Counted from the stretch's first letter, positions 24,201 to 37,999 are shown. The stretch: 64,000 nt of DNA from Trichoplusia ni (GCF_003590095.1 NC_039498.1:1-64000); one strand, 5' to 3'. The notes: a model not told the origin generated them from the sequence alone. Numbers and translations: made by a program.

Positions 24201-26557
24201 AGTATGTGTGTGAGTATTTATTTTGTTACCTCTTCTGACCTAAGCCATCGCCGACATCTTCATATCAAATCAATCAATCTTTATATTAAACTACACATTG
24301 ATTAGGCCTCTTTAGTTTTAATTACTTACACACCTTGTTGAATAAAATCAGCTAACAAAGTTTATACCGTTAATATAAAACTACGAGAGTCATCATTCAC
24401 ATCTTCGTTTAAAAAAAATCCTGTCACTTTTAAGCACTAAGCTTGCCCATTGTGTCGTATGATAGATGGTACTTTTTCGGTGCATTATTGAACTGGTTAC
24501 CCTAAACGTGTAATCGGATTACATACAGAAGTAGTTGTTTGATCTCCCGCTGTTTGTTTGAGGTACACGAATAATGAGTATTTGCCCTTTTTGTATAGAT
24601 ACCCTACTAATTAAATTCAATGTTATTTTGTTTTTGTTGCTTGACAAAAGAGTTCCTTAAGCCTTAAACAAAAGTGAATAAGGAAATAATTATATTAGAT
24701 TATGATCCATAGAAAAAAAATCAATTACCTTCTAAGACTAATACTAAAAAAAAAACGAAGGGAATAACGTCCGTTGTCAATATTTTATCAATCAATGGAT
24801 TTGGCTACTTGGGACAAAATGTTGAACTAATTCGAAAAAAATATGTTTTAATCCTATTTCTTGTAGATTTATTACTCTCACTTTCTAGCCCCGATCACTC
24901 ATTTTATTTGTTTCTTAACGTAATTAACTTAATGCAGGCAGCAGTTTTACATTAAAAACTGATTGACACTTCGTTTACCCGCCATACCATTTTTACTTTT
25001 CAAAAAACATTTGATACAAAAATTCCGTTGTCATGGCAACGCGTGTAACAAATAAAGCCACATGATTGTTAGTCAGATGACATTGCATGTACAATAGGAA
25101 AGTATGGTCAAGGTTAATGGGTAGTTTACAAGAATTTAGAGCAAAATAGCGGAAAATATTGAAATTTTATTACGGTGAAACCTTGGGAACTATTTTGTGA
25201 GCCTACTTTCCTGTGGCGTTTTGTGATTCATATAGGAACTAAATTTTCTCAGTAACTGTTTAACAGAGTAAAAAAAATTAGCATCCTCCTCTTTTCTACA
25301 TTGCCGTGCCCTACAGGGTCCATAGTGTACTGTGTCCATTATGTAACGTAACGTAATGTATGTGATCGCAAGTGTTGAGTATTGAGTAATTATAGAAGTA
25401 TTAGAGGGCCTATCGTCTTAATGAAACAGCATAGTTGTAAAAGGGTGACAGCGCGTTAAATGGCTTTAAGCGGCATCAATTGAAATAATATTACTTTAAG
25501 AGGAGATGGAAGGCCGTCTTTATAATAGTAGAGTATAGTACAATAGTACTAAAAGAGACAGACAATACTTGCCCCAAGGGTAGAAACGTCTGTAAGTTAT
25601 TCGTAAATAATAGTCAGTTTTGCAAAGAAAGCATTTCACATTTTTTGCCAAGAGACATGGAGAGCTAGAAACACTTAAATTGTAAATATGAGTCTGAAAA
25701 ATACTGTTATTTTGTGACAGTACTGTTATTTCTGATTTGGTTCTTACCAATTACAATACAGAAAAATACACAAGATTAAGATTAGTCGCATCTGTAGTAG
25801 GTAATACAAAAAAAAACGGTGTACCTTGTTTGAGTTATTTAATTAAGATAACTACTAAAAGTTAATACATCAGGTAATCAGGTGTTCCCAGCTTCCATCT
25901 GGCTGTCAGCTGCCCATTGTATTATTTTTAAACTACAATTATTGGCCATGTGCTACCAGTATTCTTGTTAATTACAACAATTAAGTTTAACAAGTCAATG
26001 TCGGTGCAAGGAGGTCTAATTTAGAAAACAATTTACATTTCAAGTTACTATGAATCGTTGAGACGATAATCCATTGGATATTGCATTTGGAATCATTTAA
26101 GGATTTTTTTGTTAATTATCTAACTTCTCTCTAAGCCAGGCATTCGATCTATGAGTTAACATAGCGAAGAGGCTGTGTCAAGTTTTATCAAAATTCGTTC
26201 AGCAGTTTAGTCCTAAAGTTCTAACAAAGCACAGTTACTGTCGCTTTTAAGATGTTTCATGCCGCGTCCTTGGCGTGTTGTCGACTCGTTCAAAAAATTC
26301 AGTGTTTTCCACCTAAAGACATCAGTACATATTAAAAACAGGAATAAACAGAAGAGTCAAACACATAAGCTTAAGGAGGTATAAAAAACCACTTATCCCG
26401 CAGACCACGCGTGTCTCGGCTAATAATAGTGACAACGAGATCTGCAAACATTAGCATACCACAAAAACAATGGTAGAACACGCGCCAAACGTCACTTAAC
26501 AAATGTCTGCAATGAAAACTTAAAATTATAATACATCGGCACGTTGACATTGTCCTT
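18215..26557. other. Long AT-rich non-coding stretch (8.3 kb)
   Basis: No supportable exon, RNA gene or known transposon. Local structures: a 10-bp perfect stem ATATGGCAAT / ATTGCCATAT with a 3-base loop at 20396-20418, a T run near 21761-21771, and short CGTAACGTAA repeats near 25345. A 92-codon frame at 23027-23305 contains SAMDRVMLG, faintly like a LINE protein motif, but the rest does not follow and it is not called. Confidence 0.45.
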
Positions 26558-26697
26558 GATCACCTACTATCACCTCTAAAAGGTATCACTCGTATTAATT
26601 GAAGAGATGTCAGAGTGAGACAGCGCTCTATACGGTGTAGTGTGCCATCTCGCTTCCACAAACGCAAGAGTATGACTTTTATACGTGGTGGTAGGCC
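26558..26697. mobile_element. FB-140 fold-back repeat, copy 6
   Basis: GATCACCTACTATCACCTCT pairs with the end TACGTGGTGGTAGGCC. The centre has CAGAGTGAGACAGCGCTCTA and GTGCCATCTCGCTTCCACAA. Three overlapping open frames over it on both strands are by-products of the palindrome. Confidence 0.7.
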
Positions 26698-27209
26698 AAT
26701 TCGTCGCCTTCGTACCGACGTGATCTCGATTACAATGAGACAATCTTTTTTTTTCAATAAGACCGTTGGCAAAGGAATGCGGGGCAAAACGCCGGCAAAA
26801 ACAACCACACGTGGTCCCAAGCACATGTTTGGACGTTCGCTATTTGAATTTTTGATTATTTATTCTGTACTTAGTAGTTATCTATTTTAAGTATAATGCA
26901 AACTGTTTGATGTTGACCGTTAAACTTGTGTTTTTTTCTGATGGTAAGATAGCTACAGACATCAAACGGTTAAGTAAAACAAAAAGCTTAATTAGAAAAG
27001 TAATATGAAAGCATAAGCTGCTTTGTATTAACTTTCTTACTTAACTCGCTCTTGGGCTAAGAGCTTAGCAGCAGCTCTATAGTTTTCATCAAACTAATAT
27101 ACAACATTGAGAAGAAACAGTAAACTCAAAGTTTTAACACTCTGAGTATTATGAAAATAGAACTTTGTTATTGAAAAAAATAAATGTTTTTAGAGGATTA
27201 TAATATATA
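26698..27209. other. Non-coding stretch, nothing recognised
   Basis: Sequence right of the fold-back repeat, with a local CpG-rich part at 26700-26830. No further feature. Confidence 0.5.
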
Positions 27210-27478
27210 CTAGCTGTTGCCCGCGACTTCGTCCCCGTGGGAAGAAGATATAAGTTATAATTTAGGTAAACCTGCCCGGTTTTTTTCACATTTTCCATTG
27301 TATCTTAGCTCCTATTATTCGCAGCGTGATGGTTTATAGCCTAAAGCCTTCCTAGATGAATGGTCTATTTAACACAAAATATTTTTTCAATTGGGCCAGT
27401 AGTTCCTGAGATTAGCGCGTTCAAACAAACAAACAAACAAACTCTTCAGCTTTATATATTAGTATAAATATATATAGA
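27210..27478 (-). mobile_element. Non-autonomous Helitron, copy B
   Basis: On the minus strand it ends ...GCGACTTCGT-type hairpin complement, then GGGCAACAGCTAG followed by host T. The 5' end has been altered by a small AT expansion (TATATATTTATACTAATATA) before TC. It carries (GTTT)n near the 5' side and GAACGCGCTAATCTCAGGAA, as in copies A and C. Confidence 0.75.
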
Positions 27479-27699
27479 TAAGGATTATAATCAATGAAAT
27501 TGCATGGTACCTACGAGGACACGTGTAGTTTGCGAATTGTGAAGTTTGCTGATGTTAAAGCTTGATTTTTATAACATTAAGACCGAAATTCCTTTTAAAT
27601 AAACAAAATTTTCGTGACTTGATTCGTACTACTACTAATGCAATAATTACTACATTCTCATGTTAATCAGATAAGCATAATATGGTTATTTAGAAAGGA

Positions 27700-27905
27700 T
27701 ATGACGTAGTGATCTAGTCATAGCGATCGTCACCAACAACGGATGCGCTTTCATAATTAAACCCCGACATATTTAATGCCTTGAGAACGGCGGTGGAGAG
27801 TTCAATCCCAGTAGAGGCTGTTAAACAGAAACATCCCTAATGAAGTGTGGATTACGGTTCTTTATCAAATGCACCGGATCTTTGTAATATAAAAAATGAA
27901 GAAAT
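27700..27905 (+). mobile_element. Probable tRNA-derived SINE
   Basis: CGTAGTGATCTAGTC resembles a pol III A box and GAGTTCAATCCCAGT a B box. The segment after the B box (AAACATCCCTAATGAAGTGT, then GGTTCTTTATC) resembles the body of common lepidopteran tRNA-derived SINEs. The A-to-B distance is too long for a tRNA, so an insertion or heavy decay is assumed. Confidence 0.4.
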
Positions 27906-28057
27906 AGATTATTAATTTCATGTTCTTTTTCGTTAATGTTTCTAAAGGGTTGTTATACAGTAAATGGCGTGTCGGTTATCTGTAAGATGTATAAACATGG
28001 ATTTATTTAAACTTTTGTGATTAATTAATTTAAAACAAAAAAATAAAATTTTGACCA

Positions 28058-28136
28058 TCAGCGCTTAGAACTGTTTTTCCACTGATGGACATAGGCCTCC
28101 CCAATTGCACGCCATCGAGATCTATCTTCGGCTGCT
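28058..28136 (-). mobile_element. RTE-type LINE 3' coding end (endonuclease-reverse transcriptase C-terminus)
   Basis: On the minus strand the sequence reads AAEDRSRWRAIGEAYVHQWK followed by NSSKR and a stop at 28058-28060. This is the standard C-terminus of lepidopteran RTE-type endonuclease-reverse transcriptases. Everything upstream of it is missing, so it is a short 5'-truncated remnant. Confidence 0.75.
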
Positions 28137-29390
28137 CATAACATCTTTTAGACATAACATCTAAAATAAAATGACAGATGACCTTTAAGCTGTTAATAAC
28201 TGAACTTAAAAAACTGTATTTAGAAAACTGGGTTTTATTGAGAGAAGCGTCGGCGAACACAAAATCCGTGTCTCAAAAATATTTCGACATCACGACGCTG
28301 AAACTCAAAAGAATTACAGACAGTTATAAAACCCCTCACCTGATGATATCATACGTTACCTACATTAGCACAGTTACACAGTTCCTAGTTCACACAGTAC
28401 CTGTACTGTAATACATTACGTTCAGCTAGTACGGTCAGAAAGACAGGTTATAATCCCATTCACAAAATGTAGAGTTGATACTTTACGGTGATATTTAGGA
28501 ACATGTTTCAATTATACTAGGTATCAAACATATTTTTTACTTAACAACCCAACATTAGCTCATTGAAGTGTGTTGCAGTTGTTTTAAAATTCTGGTAGTG
28601 TGAACAGAGTTCTGTTGCTGACCGTACTTACTCTACGTTCTCGAGATAATCTGTGGCCACATAACGTGGTATTACAATCTCAACTCCCGACCGGTGTCGG
28701 GCCCGAAATCATCACGCGAAATGCTCTGTGATTTATTGTGGAATGTAGAAATGTGGATAAGAAGTCAAGTTATTTACTATGGATTTTTAAGAAACTGGAG
28801 TATTTACTTATCTTTTGTGGTACTTTGTCTTAGTTTGGATTATTGAAGGTGGTGTGGCTTGAAATAGTTATTCACTAAGCAGCAAACTTTTAATTTTTAC
28901 CAGGTCTATGCATTCAGCCTGATCTAAAGCTTCGACAGCTTTACTGTTCTATAATGCAAAGCTAAGAGCTAAATTACTAATACGAATAAAACACAAAAAA
29001 AACAACAAATGACTCAAATTGACCTACAAGAAAGTAGCTGTCTTGAACTGGATGCGGAGGGCTATGGCCAGCAGAGGACCTCGATAGCCTTAATTTATTG
29101 ATTGATAAATCAAAATGATCTTAATACTGTAAAACAATAACTTAACTCTTTAAACCATCCTAATCAAAACACTCCTATTCCACTTTTCAAAAATCCAAGT
29201 GTCTTCTTTACCGACACCCGAGTTAGGGCAATTACACACGCGACGGTGACTCCACTGTTATTATGTCATTAAGGTGCCGTTACACTGGGCCTCTCGAAAA
29301 CTGGGGCTCGAATCATTATTGTGGTTTCCATAATACATAAGTCGAACGGAATTCTTACTAGGAATATCGGGCGTGTTTGATTGCACGCGG
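28137..29390. other. Non-coding stretch with one short palindrome
   Basis: AT-rich. CCCGACCGGTGTCGGG at 28686-28701 is a 6-bp stem on a 4-base loop in a small GC-rich patch. A 77-codon frame at 28178-28411 has no domain. Confidence 0.5.
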
Positions 29391-29510
29391 TCACCTACCA
29401 ACGACACTTAAAAAAATCTGTTCTAGTGTTGGAGAGAGACGGCGTTATGCCCCGTATATCGCTGTCTTGCTTCAACAACTGCAAGAGTTGCTTTTAGTAG
29501 TGCTGGTTAG
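29391..29510. mobile_element. FB-140 fold-back repeat, copy 7
   Basis: TCACCTACCAACGACACTTA at the left pairs loosely with GTAGTGCTGGTTAG at the right. The inner halves are TTGGAGAGAGACGGCGTTAT and TCGCTGTCTTGCTTCAACAA. Confidence 0.65.
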
Positions 29511-30689
29511 CAATCTAGTCGTTAGAGTCGCGACGGCTATTTAAATTAATTTAAGTATGACAGATTATAGGCTAAGTATGTAAGTTGTAGCTGAGTGGAT
29601 ATAAAACCTGATTGAATGTCTAGTTGGTGGTTGAGGATATCGGTCGCGGATTGCTTCGCACGATATTTTTGTGACACTTAGTTTTCTCGTTTGTATCACT
29701 TGTAATGCACATTACTAAAGCTATGGTTGTATGTTAATACGAGTTAAAAAAAGTATTCATTTAAAATTGTATGCCTCAAATCAGCAAGCATGGACCATTC
29801 AAAATCACGTTTTGCTTTTAAAACAGTTTGAATTAAGATTTATTCACAATAAATGAGACGGATGTCGTGACGAATGAATCAAATGGCCATATAATCTAAA
29901 ATTAAAAACAAAGGCCTCATACAATAAATAAATATTTAACACCTATCAACATATTAAGACAATATTTATTACGAAATACCACACAAAGATCTATAGACCA
30001 AGGTCTTATAAAACATTTTTTGATAACTTTATCTTCTGTCAGATTATAAGTCAATTGAAGAATGGGTACAACAATATAAATCATTTGTTCAAGGTTATAT
30101 TAATATGCATAACTGCTGTCATTTGTTTAGGGGTTATTCATACTTATCTTGTTCGATATCTTACTTAAGTGCAGTAGTGGTACTGACTTGTATGCCAATA
30201 AATATTTTTTAAGTTACTTATTCAAATTAGATTACTAAGTATAGTAGACTAGACAGTAACGTGATTAGCCTTTTACGGTATAGTAAGTTCTCAGCTGTAT
30301 AGATGAAACTCTAATACGTTTAAATCCAAATGTGTGAACCATTCTATCACTCTGTCGTCGTTTTAAGAAGGACCTTATTAAGAATTCAATTCTGACTCGG
30401 TGAAAATAGTGTTAGTATGTTAATTTCCAAAAACCCCAAATTACCGCGCTGGACTTGCAAGAACTGCAGGACTTCCACACTTTATACAATTTTCTACCAT
30501 TGGCAAGAGTTAATAAAGTACACCTACACTACATGACAACAAGACAATCATCCGGAATTACCAAGCTTGGTGTTACTTACACATCGACCACAAGTAGCGC
30601 AACGTCCAACGACCTAGTTCAATTAATTAAAGTACCAGCAAGCCTTCAACACTTCACGTAAATAAAAATATTTTGCTTCATTGTCTTTA
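29511..30689. other. Non-coding stretch, nothing recognised
   Basis: AT-rich, no supportable feature. A 68-codon frame at 30455-30661 begins with a non-ATG codon and lacks any motif. Confidence 0.5.
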
Positions 30690-30765
30690 CCAGATCTGTC
30701 ATTGTGAGAGCGAAATATCGCTCCACATTGACAGTGGTCTTGCTTCTACATAATCGTGCTGTATA
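30690..30765. mobile_element. FB-140 fold-back repeat, copy 8 (degenerate)
   Basis: TTGTGAGAGCGAAATATCGC with GGTCTTGCTTCTACATAATC matches the core of the family. The outer arms are not recognisable. Confidence 0.35.
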
Positions 30766-31571
30766 AGATCCAAGGAGGCTTGGTCCTCGCAAAAACCTCG
30801 TAAAACATTGCACGTGTTTATTTATATGCACTAATCAAGCACTACTCCCGGGCGGTAATGATATTAACCGCCATTGATCTATATCCGAAAACAAACCTTC
30901 CATTTCCAACGTGGATCGACCTATTTTAAATTAACGGTAGGTTTCAACTTTTACTACGTCATATCGGTAAGATCAATCCGTTTGCGAAATATGTAAAAAT
31001 GGCAAACTAAGCCAGTAATTGAACAAGTTTTTAATACGCTTACGAATAACAATTAGAACCGGCTTACGGCTTTCAACGAGATTAGATTTCTATCGATGAA
31101 ATGTAAGTGGTCCTTAAGCATTTAATTAAAATAATACCGCAATAACACGCTGATAATTAAGGTGACATTGTTTTGATCTGTTTATTACGATTTATGGCTC
31201 TACATTTTTGTTATGGTCTATACCCATTATATCAAACAGATTGCCTTTGAAACACCACACCCTTCTTAATATTAATGTTTTGTAATGTTCCGTAGTTATT
31301 ACAAAGATTTATGAATTGTTTTGTTATGATGTAATTTGTTACTGTATTTAAGTCTTGAAAATATTCCTTATTAAGTTTTATCGCTGTGCTAATTACTACA
31401 AAATGATTTGTAGAGATTTAATTAATAACTGTACCACAAAAATATGGAATTGAGGTGAATAGGCACTATAGGCAGCGAAATTCCGCGATAGCAATATCCA
31501 TAACTATTACTTTGTCTTTCGGTCAAACTTAGTTTAGATAGTGAAATTTCAATTCCCGCTATGACCATGCG
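30766..31571. other. Non-coding stretch, nothing recognised
   Basis: AT-rich, no supportable feature. Confidence 0.55.
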
Positions 31572-31645
31572 TAATAATAATAATAATAGGCTTTACTTTT
31601 CCCACAGCTGAGCATAGGCCTCTTCCGATATGGGTAGCTTGGAGC
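31572..31645 (-). mobile_element. RTE-type LINE 3' end with (TTA)n tail
   Basis: On the minus strand EEAYAQLWEK and a stop (31593-31595) are followed by AGCC and (TTA)n. This is the usual GEAYxQQW terminus and simple-repeat tail of the lepidopteran RTE group, here decayed. Confidence 0.65.
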
Positions 31646-33350
31646 ATTAATCACAATAATATCAATACCTACTTTAGTTAGGTAATCACATTGCCAACAG
31701 GAAGCGGACTAAAGGGAAGGCAGAAGAAGATGTTGTTCTATAAAAGCCACGTACGGTTCCACCATTTGAATAAGTTCCGTGCGGATTTAAGAGATATAAT
31801 CGTAATTACGAAGGCTTTTTTATAACTTTAGTTGGATAACCAAATAGGTTACATATCTTACGATCTTCCCGTACCGTATATAATCATTTGGTTAAATTAT
31901 GTAATTTTTGATACTTGGACGCGTTATGTAAGCAGTCATTAAATCATATAACTTAATAGAGCTTTTTTGTATAACAATTGAATCACAAATAAGGAACACT
32001 TAGAAGTTAATGCCAAATACAATGGACAGCCTTATCGGCTAATAGCAAAAGCGATCTATTAAAACTACAAAAACTGAATGTGGTAGATACTTAGTATTAT
32101 CTGATTAAATGGAACCTTCCATTTTAAAGTTTTATCAGATTTGATCATGTTTGATTCATGCAAAAAGCTACCGAATTATGTTGCTTAAATATTTAAAGCA
32201 CTTAACGTATATTTTTTTTATTAATAATCTAATATTATTCAGAACAAAACGGAAATAACTCACATAGTCATAGGCAAAATCGATATTAAAATCAAAAAGG
32301 TTGTCCATAAAATCAAAACCTCATTTCAAACCTACATCTCTTTTTTACGACGAGGAATTAAAATTCCAAATTCGAATTCGAGTAAAGTGTTTTCCTAGAA
32401 GTCTGGACAGTAGTGGACCGGGCGTCCTTGAAGGTCGTCGTGCCACGTGCGTGCTCGTAAATAAACACACGCGGCCCTTACTCTGTCGTATCGTACCGGT
32501 TCTTAGTGTACAAACGTGGACCGCACAGATGCTGTTACAACCGACAGTAAAGTGTGAAATCGTAAAAAAGAATAATAAGTCCATTTGGGCCATATTAACT
32601 ATATTAAGGTACAATTTAACCAAGCACTCATGCTATGTGAAAGCACCACACTGAAGTTTTCAGTTGATAGATCAACCTAGAGAGAATTTAATTTACATAC
32701 TTAAATCCCAAACTACTAGAGTCGTTTTATTTATCAAGTAACAAATATAGACAAAGTACAAAATTGGATCATATCACGCTCCAAATTGCACCATTCTCTC
32801 CTTAGCGTGACTTTCACTATTCGCGACAGAATACCAAATCCTTTACTCCATAAAAGGGAGTTCGAAAGGACAGCATACAAACAGCCTGCACTATAAATAA
32901 TAAAGGTTACATAAATCTGAACGCGACTATAAATGGCTGCGAAACATTGTCGCAATGGACGTCGACGGAATCTTAACTAACGAGGTAAAACTAAACGCCA
33001 CTCGGAATTCACGACGCGACGTCTGACGTATGACTTGAAACATATATTTCTCGTTATTACTATTAATTAAAAGTAACTGGACACTTTGAAGGGAATCTAA
33101 TTTCTCAATTTTCGTGACGATTCTCGTAAAAGATATTGTCTGGTTGTGATGGATAACGTAGTGTCAGAACCTTAAACTGCTTTCGAGCCTCTCAAGCCAA
33201 ATCCATGGAATGAAATTAAACTATTGAAAACTTGTTTATAAAAGCAAGACATTGCAAATTAAAAGTGTGTACAGTCATTTAGAACACTATCAGATACATA
33301 TATTTTTTAATAAAGTAGAACTTTAGTTCAAATGTTTTAAGCTAATAATT
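31646..33350. other. Non-coding stretch with unexplained open frames
   Basis: A 117-codon frame on the plus strand (32301-32654) overlaps a 92-codon frame on the minus strand. Both owe their length to a local GC-richer segment at 32395-32530 (GTGCCACGTGCGTGCTCGTA). Neither resembles a known protein. Confidence 0.4.
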
Positions 33351-33383
33351 AGATGATTTAATGTAAACAACATTAAATCATCT
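33351..33383. repeat. Perfect 14-bp stem-loop
   Basis: AGATGATTTAATGT and ACATTAAATCATCT are perfect complements separated by AAACA. The stem has no mismatch. Confidence 0.85.
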
Positions 33384-35660
33384 TGATAATTAAAACACGC
33401 GTCACCATCAAACTACTAATTCGATTGTTAATACGCATTTTACGTATAACGTGTAGCATGCTGCGCGTACGCAGGTGTAATGAGGTGTAAACATGTCGCA
33501 TGTCCCACAGCTAGCGGTGTCACCTGCCTGATGGATGGACTGTATTTACATTGATATAGGCGGTATGTCAACAGTGTATGGTGATAGCTTGCAAGCTCGG
33601 ATAGATGGATGGATTGTAAAAGGTATTATTATGGGAAAGATGAGTGGAAGGAAACTATATGTGTTGATGATATGGGAGAGGAATTAAATGGGTGAGTCGA
33701 AGGAAAATATAATTTGGTGCGAAATAATTGTCAACGGACAGAAAGAGGTAGAGGTTGAGTGAAGATTATAGCTTTCAACTACGGATGACTAAACAGCGTT
33801 GGGAACTTTAATTCGTGAATAACGACATTTTTGGGGGATTATTTTATTGTGGTGTAGTACATTTTGTACTGTTCTGAAAAGTCAGAACCGTCCATTTTGG
33901 TCCGTCATACTATCTTATACAATTTGGAATATAATTAAAAATTATGTTAAAAAGAAATATTATTACAATGAAATTTCTAAGCCTCATTTTCGTTTCTAAT
34001 ATTCTTTACAAAGCTGACATAAAACAACTTGCTCATCCAATATGCGATCCAATTATTCGGGGTTTAGCAAAAGCTGATTCACGAAAATAACGAAGTCTCC
34101 GTGCTAATTGTGACAGCAACTGACAGCTGACAGCGAGAGAAATGTCATTGTTACACGATTATGTTGTTATTTTACTCTAAACCTGTTCTGAAGCTACAGT
34201 TGGACAGGAATAAATCGGAATTTAGTGTTAAAATCTGGACTATTCAGTAAAAAAACCTCCTAACCACTTTTTTCTGAACTGTAGAAACTTGTGTAATAAT
34301 ATAGTCGGCGCCTTATTAATTATTGCTGTCAGTAAAGCTATTCACGAATACGTGTCTCCTGCATCGTGACTGGACACACAGGACGAGACGGATACCGGAT
34401 GTAAGGCTCCGGACACACTGCGGCAAAGACCCTTCCCGGAATCAAAGCATTGTTGCATGTACGTGAGCCCTTACCATAACCTGACAAAACTATCATCATT
34501 TTACGACAATCGATATTTAAATTTCATTTGTTAATTATTGCTGGTTTAAAACCTTTTTGTGCAAAACCATTTGCTGCTTCAGCACGCAATGGTTAAGTCA
34601 TTAATGTCAAATGAAGTTGACACGCCTTGTGTTTATGAGCCCCTGGTAGTCACATCTGCTCATTACCTTTCGTTTCCGTTATTTGCTTGGTACTGGCAAT
34701 TATTATTGGCAATCAAATGAATGATTGTTGAGTAATCACAATACTGTTGCCAAATGGTAAACATCTGCCTATGAAAACGTGCTAAGAAAGCTTTAAGAAG
34801 TTTACTGATAGGCAGATTTTAAGCAGTTTAGCTTTAAGTTAATAATTAATTAATGTTGATCAAATTGGAGTACCAGTGGAAGAAGTACTTACCGCCCACG
34901 TAGACATAGCTTGTTGCATGTCGTTCTACTGTCGACAGGAAACACCTAATTACTCCTACAGTAATTGGATCAGCAGTCGGTTTTCAAACTCCAGCTGGTT
35001 TATTGGCTATCTCGGTGGACAACTCCAGCTATGGTCACTTAATACGAATAGTAATGAAAATGCAAATTTCAAATCAGCTGATGCAGATTGATGTATGTTA
35101 CGTAGTAGACCTGTATTATTCCAATAAAAAAAAAACATGTTAGGTTTTTACTAATAACGATTCGTATACAATAGTTCTAAACATGCAACCTACACAATTG
35201 TTCACATATTTATGAAAGAGTTTATAGGAGCAAAGATTGAGTACTAATCTATTAAGCATCTTCTGTTATGTTATTCGCCAAAGGTTAAAATAGAAGGCTT
35301 AAATCAGATTAGCTCACAAAATCTAATAAAAACAAAACACAAGCAATGCCTAGTGATGAAAAACAAAAGAACGGTAATTCAATCGTCGCAATGACTTACA
35401 TTACAACAAACGACCAAGCAAAGTAGTTTATTACTCATAGATAATTGGTGGCTAGTTGCGTTATCATACATAATAAAAATTTACAATTCAAATTACAACA
35501 AGAAGGTAACACGTATTACATGTAAGTTAACTGAGAACTTTTTGCTCTGGTTTCCATAACATCGAATCGTAATGGTGAACGTTATATCAAAATGCTTGTA
35601 ATTGTTGCTTAGAGTTTATATTCCCACTGATATTAAAATTTGCGTGAAATTTTACCTTTT
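33384..35660. other. Non-coding stretch, nothing recognised
   Basis: GC-richer patches at 33450-33540 and 34340-34440 interrupt AT-rich DNA, and GATGGATGG repeats occur near 33530 and 33605. No exon could be supported; a 71-codon frame at 34876-35091 starts with GTG and has no motif. Confidence 0.5.
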
Positions 35661-35805
35661 TAGGGTTCGGTACCCGTGGGGTAAAATGGGAATCTTATTA
35701 CTGTGACTGCGCTGTTCGTCCGTCTCCAGGCTGTATCTCACGAGCTGCTATAGCTAGATACTTGAATTTATCACAGATTATGTATTTTTTCTGCCGCCAT
35801 TTTAT
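35661..35805 (+). mobile_element. Lepidopteran GTTCGGTACCC / GTCY-type MITE relic
   Basis: TAGGGTTCGGTACCCGTGGG, then GACTGCGCTGTTCGTCCGTC, then CAGGCTGTATCTCACGAGC and GCTATAGCTAGATACTTGAA. This order matches a very common lepidopteran repeat that carries a (GTCY)n microsatellite, here reduced to GTTCGTCCGTC. No coding content. Confidence 0.65.
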
Positions 35806-37999
35806 CGCCATAGATTTTCTACGTGGCAAAAAATTGAAGTTGACTACTAATCTATTTATCTCAGCAAATATTTCTTTATCTTCATCCTATTTGTACGAAA
35901 CCCTCGCCCTGTGTCGTTAATCCGATTCGCACTTGAGTAGATTTTGAAGTAATTTTGAAATTCGGTTGTTAATTTGATCGTGTGGAAAGAATTAATGTAG
36001 GTGATTAACATTCATTTAGATATTTCTGTGTAAAAGGGACGGAGGTCAGAAAAGATGCAATCGGTTTAATTATGAGAATGTGAAGATGAGTATGCAATCT
36101 AACGTTTTCGACATAACACCTAATGATGCTTAAATAGCGATAATTTAATTCGATTCATTTCATCTTTGACCAATGAGTTTTAACCACATTTGAGACCTTG
36201 ACCCGGAATTTATGTAACAGTGCATCAAAGTAGAGTCTTTGTCAAAAAATGCTGCTTAGCTACTTATTTTTATCGACTCTAGACTTTAATGATCTAGATT
36301 TGTCTACCTACTACCTAAGTATGTACACTGCGTATAGTTAATGAAAATTGACTGAAGATCACTGAGGTTTACGCAAATGTTTGACAGATTAAACGGAACG
36401 TATAACGCCAGAAAAATTATGAAAACTTTGGAAACATAAATCTAAATCATTGAACGCGTTCGAATGCGTTTTTTTAAAAGTTTCATAAAAAACCGAAGTT
36501 TGTCACGCAGCAACTAATGTTAAAAAATATACTTTGCTTAGGTACTGCGCTGCCATTATTCACTGTAAAATTAACTAAAAAGATGATAATTAAAACATGA
36601 ATTACAATAAACTTTAACAGATAAACTTCATCGATAACCAATTAAGTAATTAATACTGTCCGTATCGATTACTGCTGACTACTAATTGATTAATTGATGT
36701 ACGAGTTCTTATTAAGGACAAACTTCGTAAGAGAGATATCATTTTAAAACGAATGCTTGTAAGACAATGTACAAATTTCAAAAATAAGATTATTGATAGT
36801 TTAAAAAAAAAACTATAGTTTGTATATTTTTGTAACTTCTTCACGTTTAATTAATAGGACCGTTTAGTCATATATGCATAATATATATGTACTTTTTTAT
36901 TTAAACAAAGCATGAAGTGAAATCAGGCACCACGATATATTTGTAGAGTATTTTTTTTAAACTTAATCAATAGGTACAAACAAAACTTAATTAAAACATT
37001 ATTAACTTTTCTATTGAACATCAAACAATAAAGATTTCAAAGGAAGTCGGGAAAGTATGCCATCACTAATGAGCCAAGCAAACAGCTATTTAGTACATAC
37101 TACTTGCCCACAACGCTTGACCAGGTGAAAGGTGCTAGTCGTTCAAACGAAGCATCGGATCGTTTTATTGTTCCGAAGACAACGACGTTTCAATACCTCT
37201 GTATGCTTCTTAAGACTTGCTAATGACTGCGTGGTCATATTTATGCTAAGCTTGTTACACATTACTTAAACTCGTCTTAGAAGAAGAGTTTAATATGGAC
37301 TGAATACTTTTGTGTTAACTTTGTTTACAGAATAACTTGATAAGAACAGTATGGTATTATCAAACAACAATTAAAATTCCGCATTGGAACAACAAACACG
37401 TGATTGTTTCAGAACTACTATTTGCTGTGAGCGACATTTGATTTTTCTAAAGAAAACCTAATGATTCTTTAGATTTGTACTATATTAAAGGTCTAAGATT
37501 TTGGCTCGATGCATTATTGATCTTTTAATATTAAAACCAACAATTTAATCATCTGACAGCCAGTTAATTAAATAATTAGAAGAAAAAACCACAAAGTAGG
37601 TCTGTATACTTAGTTAAGCCTGATAACGGTTTAGCAACTAAATCTAACGCGGTCATATTCAATGTAAATGTAACGGACATTACCCAAGTATAGTTACTTA
37701 AGTACAAACTACAACTATTAAGTTGTGTAAAGAAATCTTAATAAACAACAACCATCTTAGATAACTTGTTAAAAAATGAGTGAAGTGCGAAACTTAGTTG
37801 CATGCAAAGGGTCCCGTACCTACATTAAGAGTTCATATTTTGTACTTTCTTTAATCGTCATTTATTTTTCATTATGCGGTATGACGGAAGTATAAGAATG
37901 ATCACTAAATGAAAATATTGTTTTTACACGTTTCAAGTTATGGTTTGCCATAGCGTACATCCGATTGACGGTACACAAATAGGAGAACCAATACAAATG
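35806..37999. other. Non-coding stretch, nothing recognised
   Basis: Strongly AT-rich with no supportable feature. Confidence 0.55.

Noticed and set aside
26560..26890. Three overlapping frames of 82-91 codons
   Set aside because: They lie on both strands of a fold-back repeat and reflect its palindromic composition.
32301..32654. 117-codon plus-strand frame
   Set aside because: A 92-codon frame overlaps it on the opposite strand, there is no recognisable domain, and the length is explained by a GC-richer stretch lacking stop codons.
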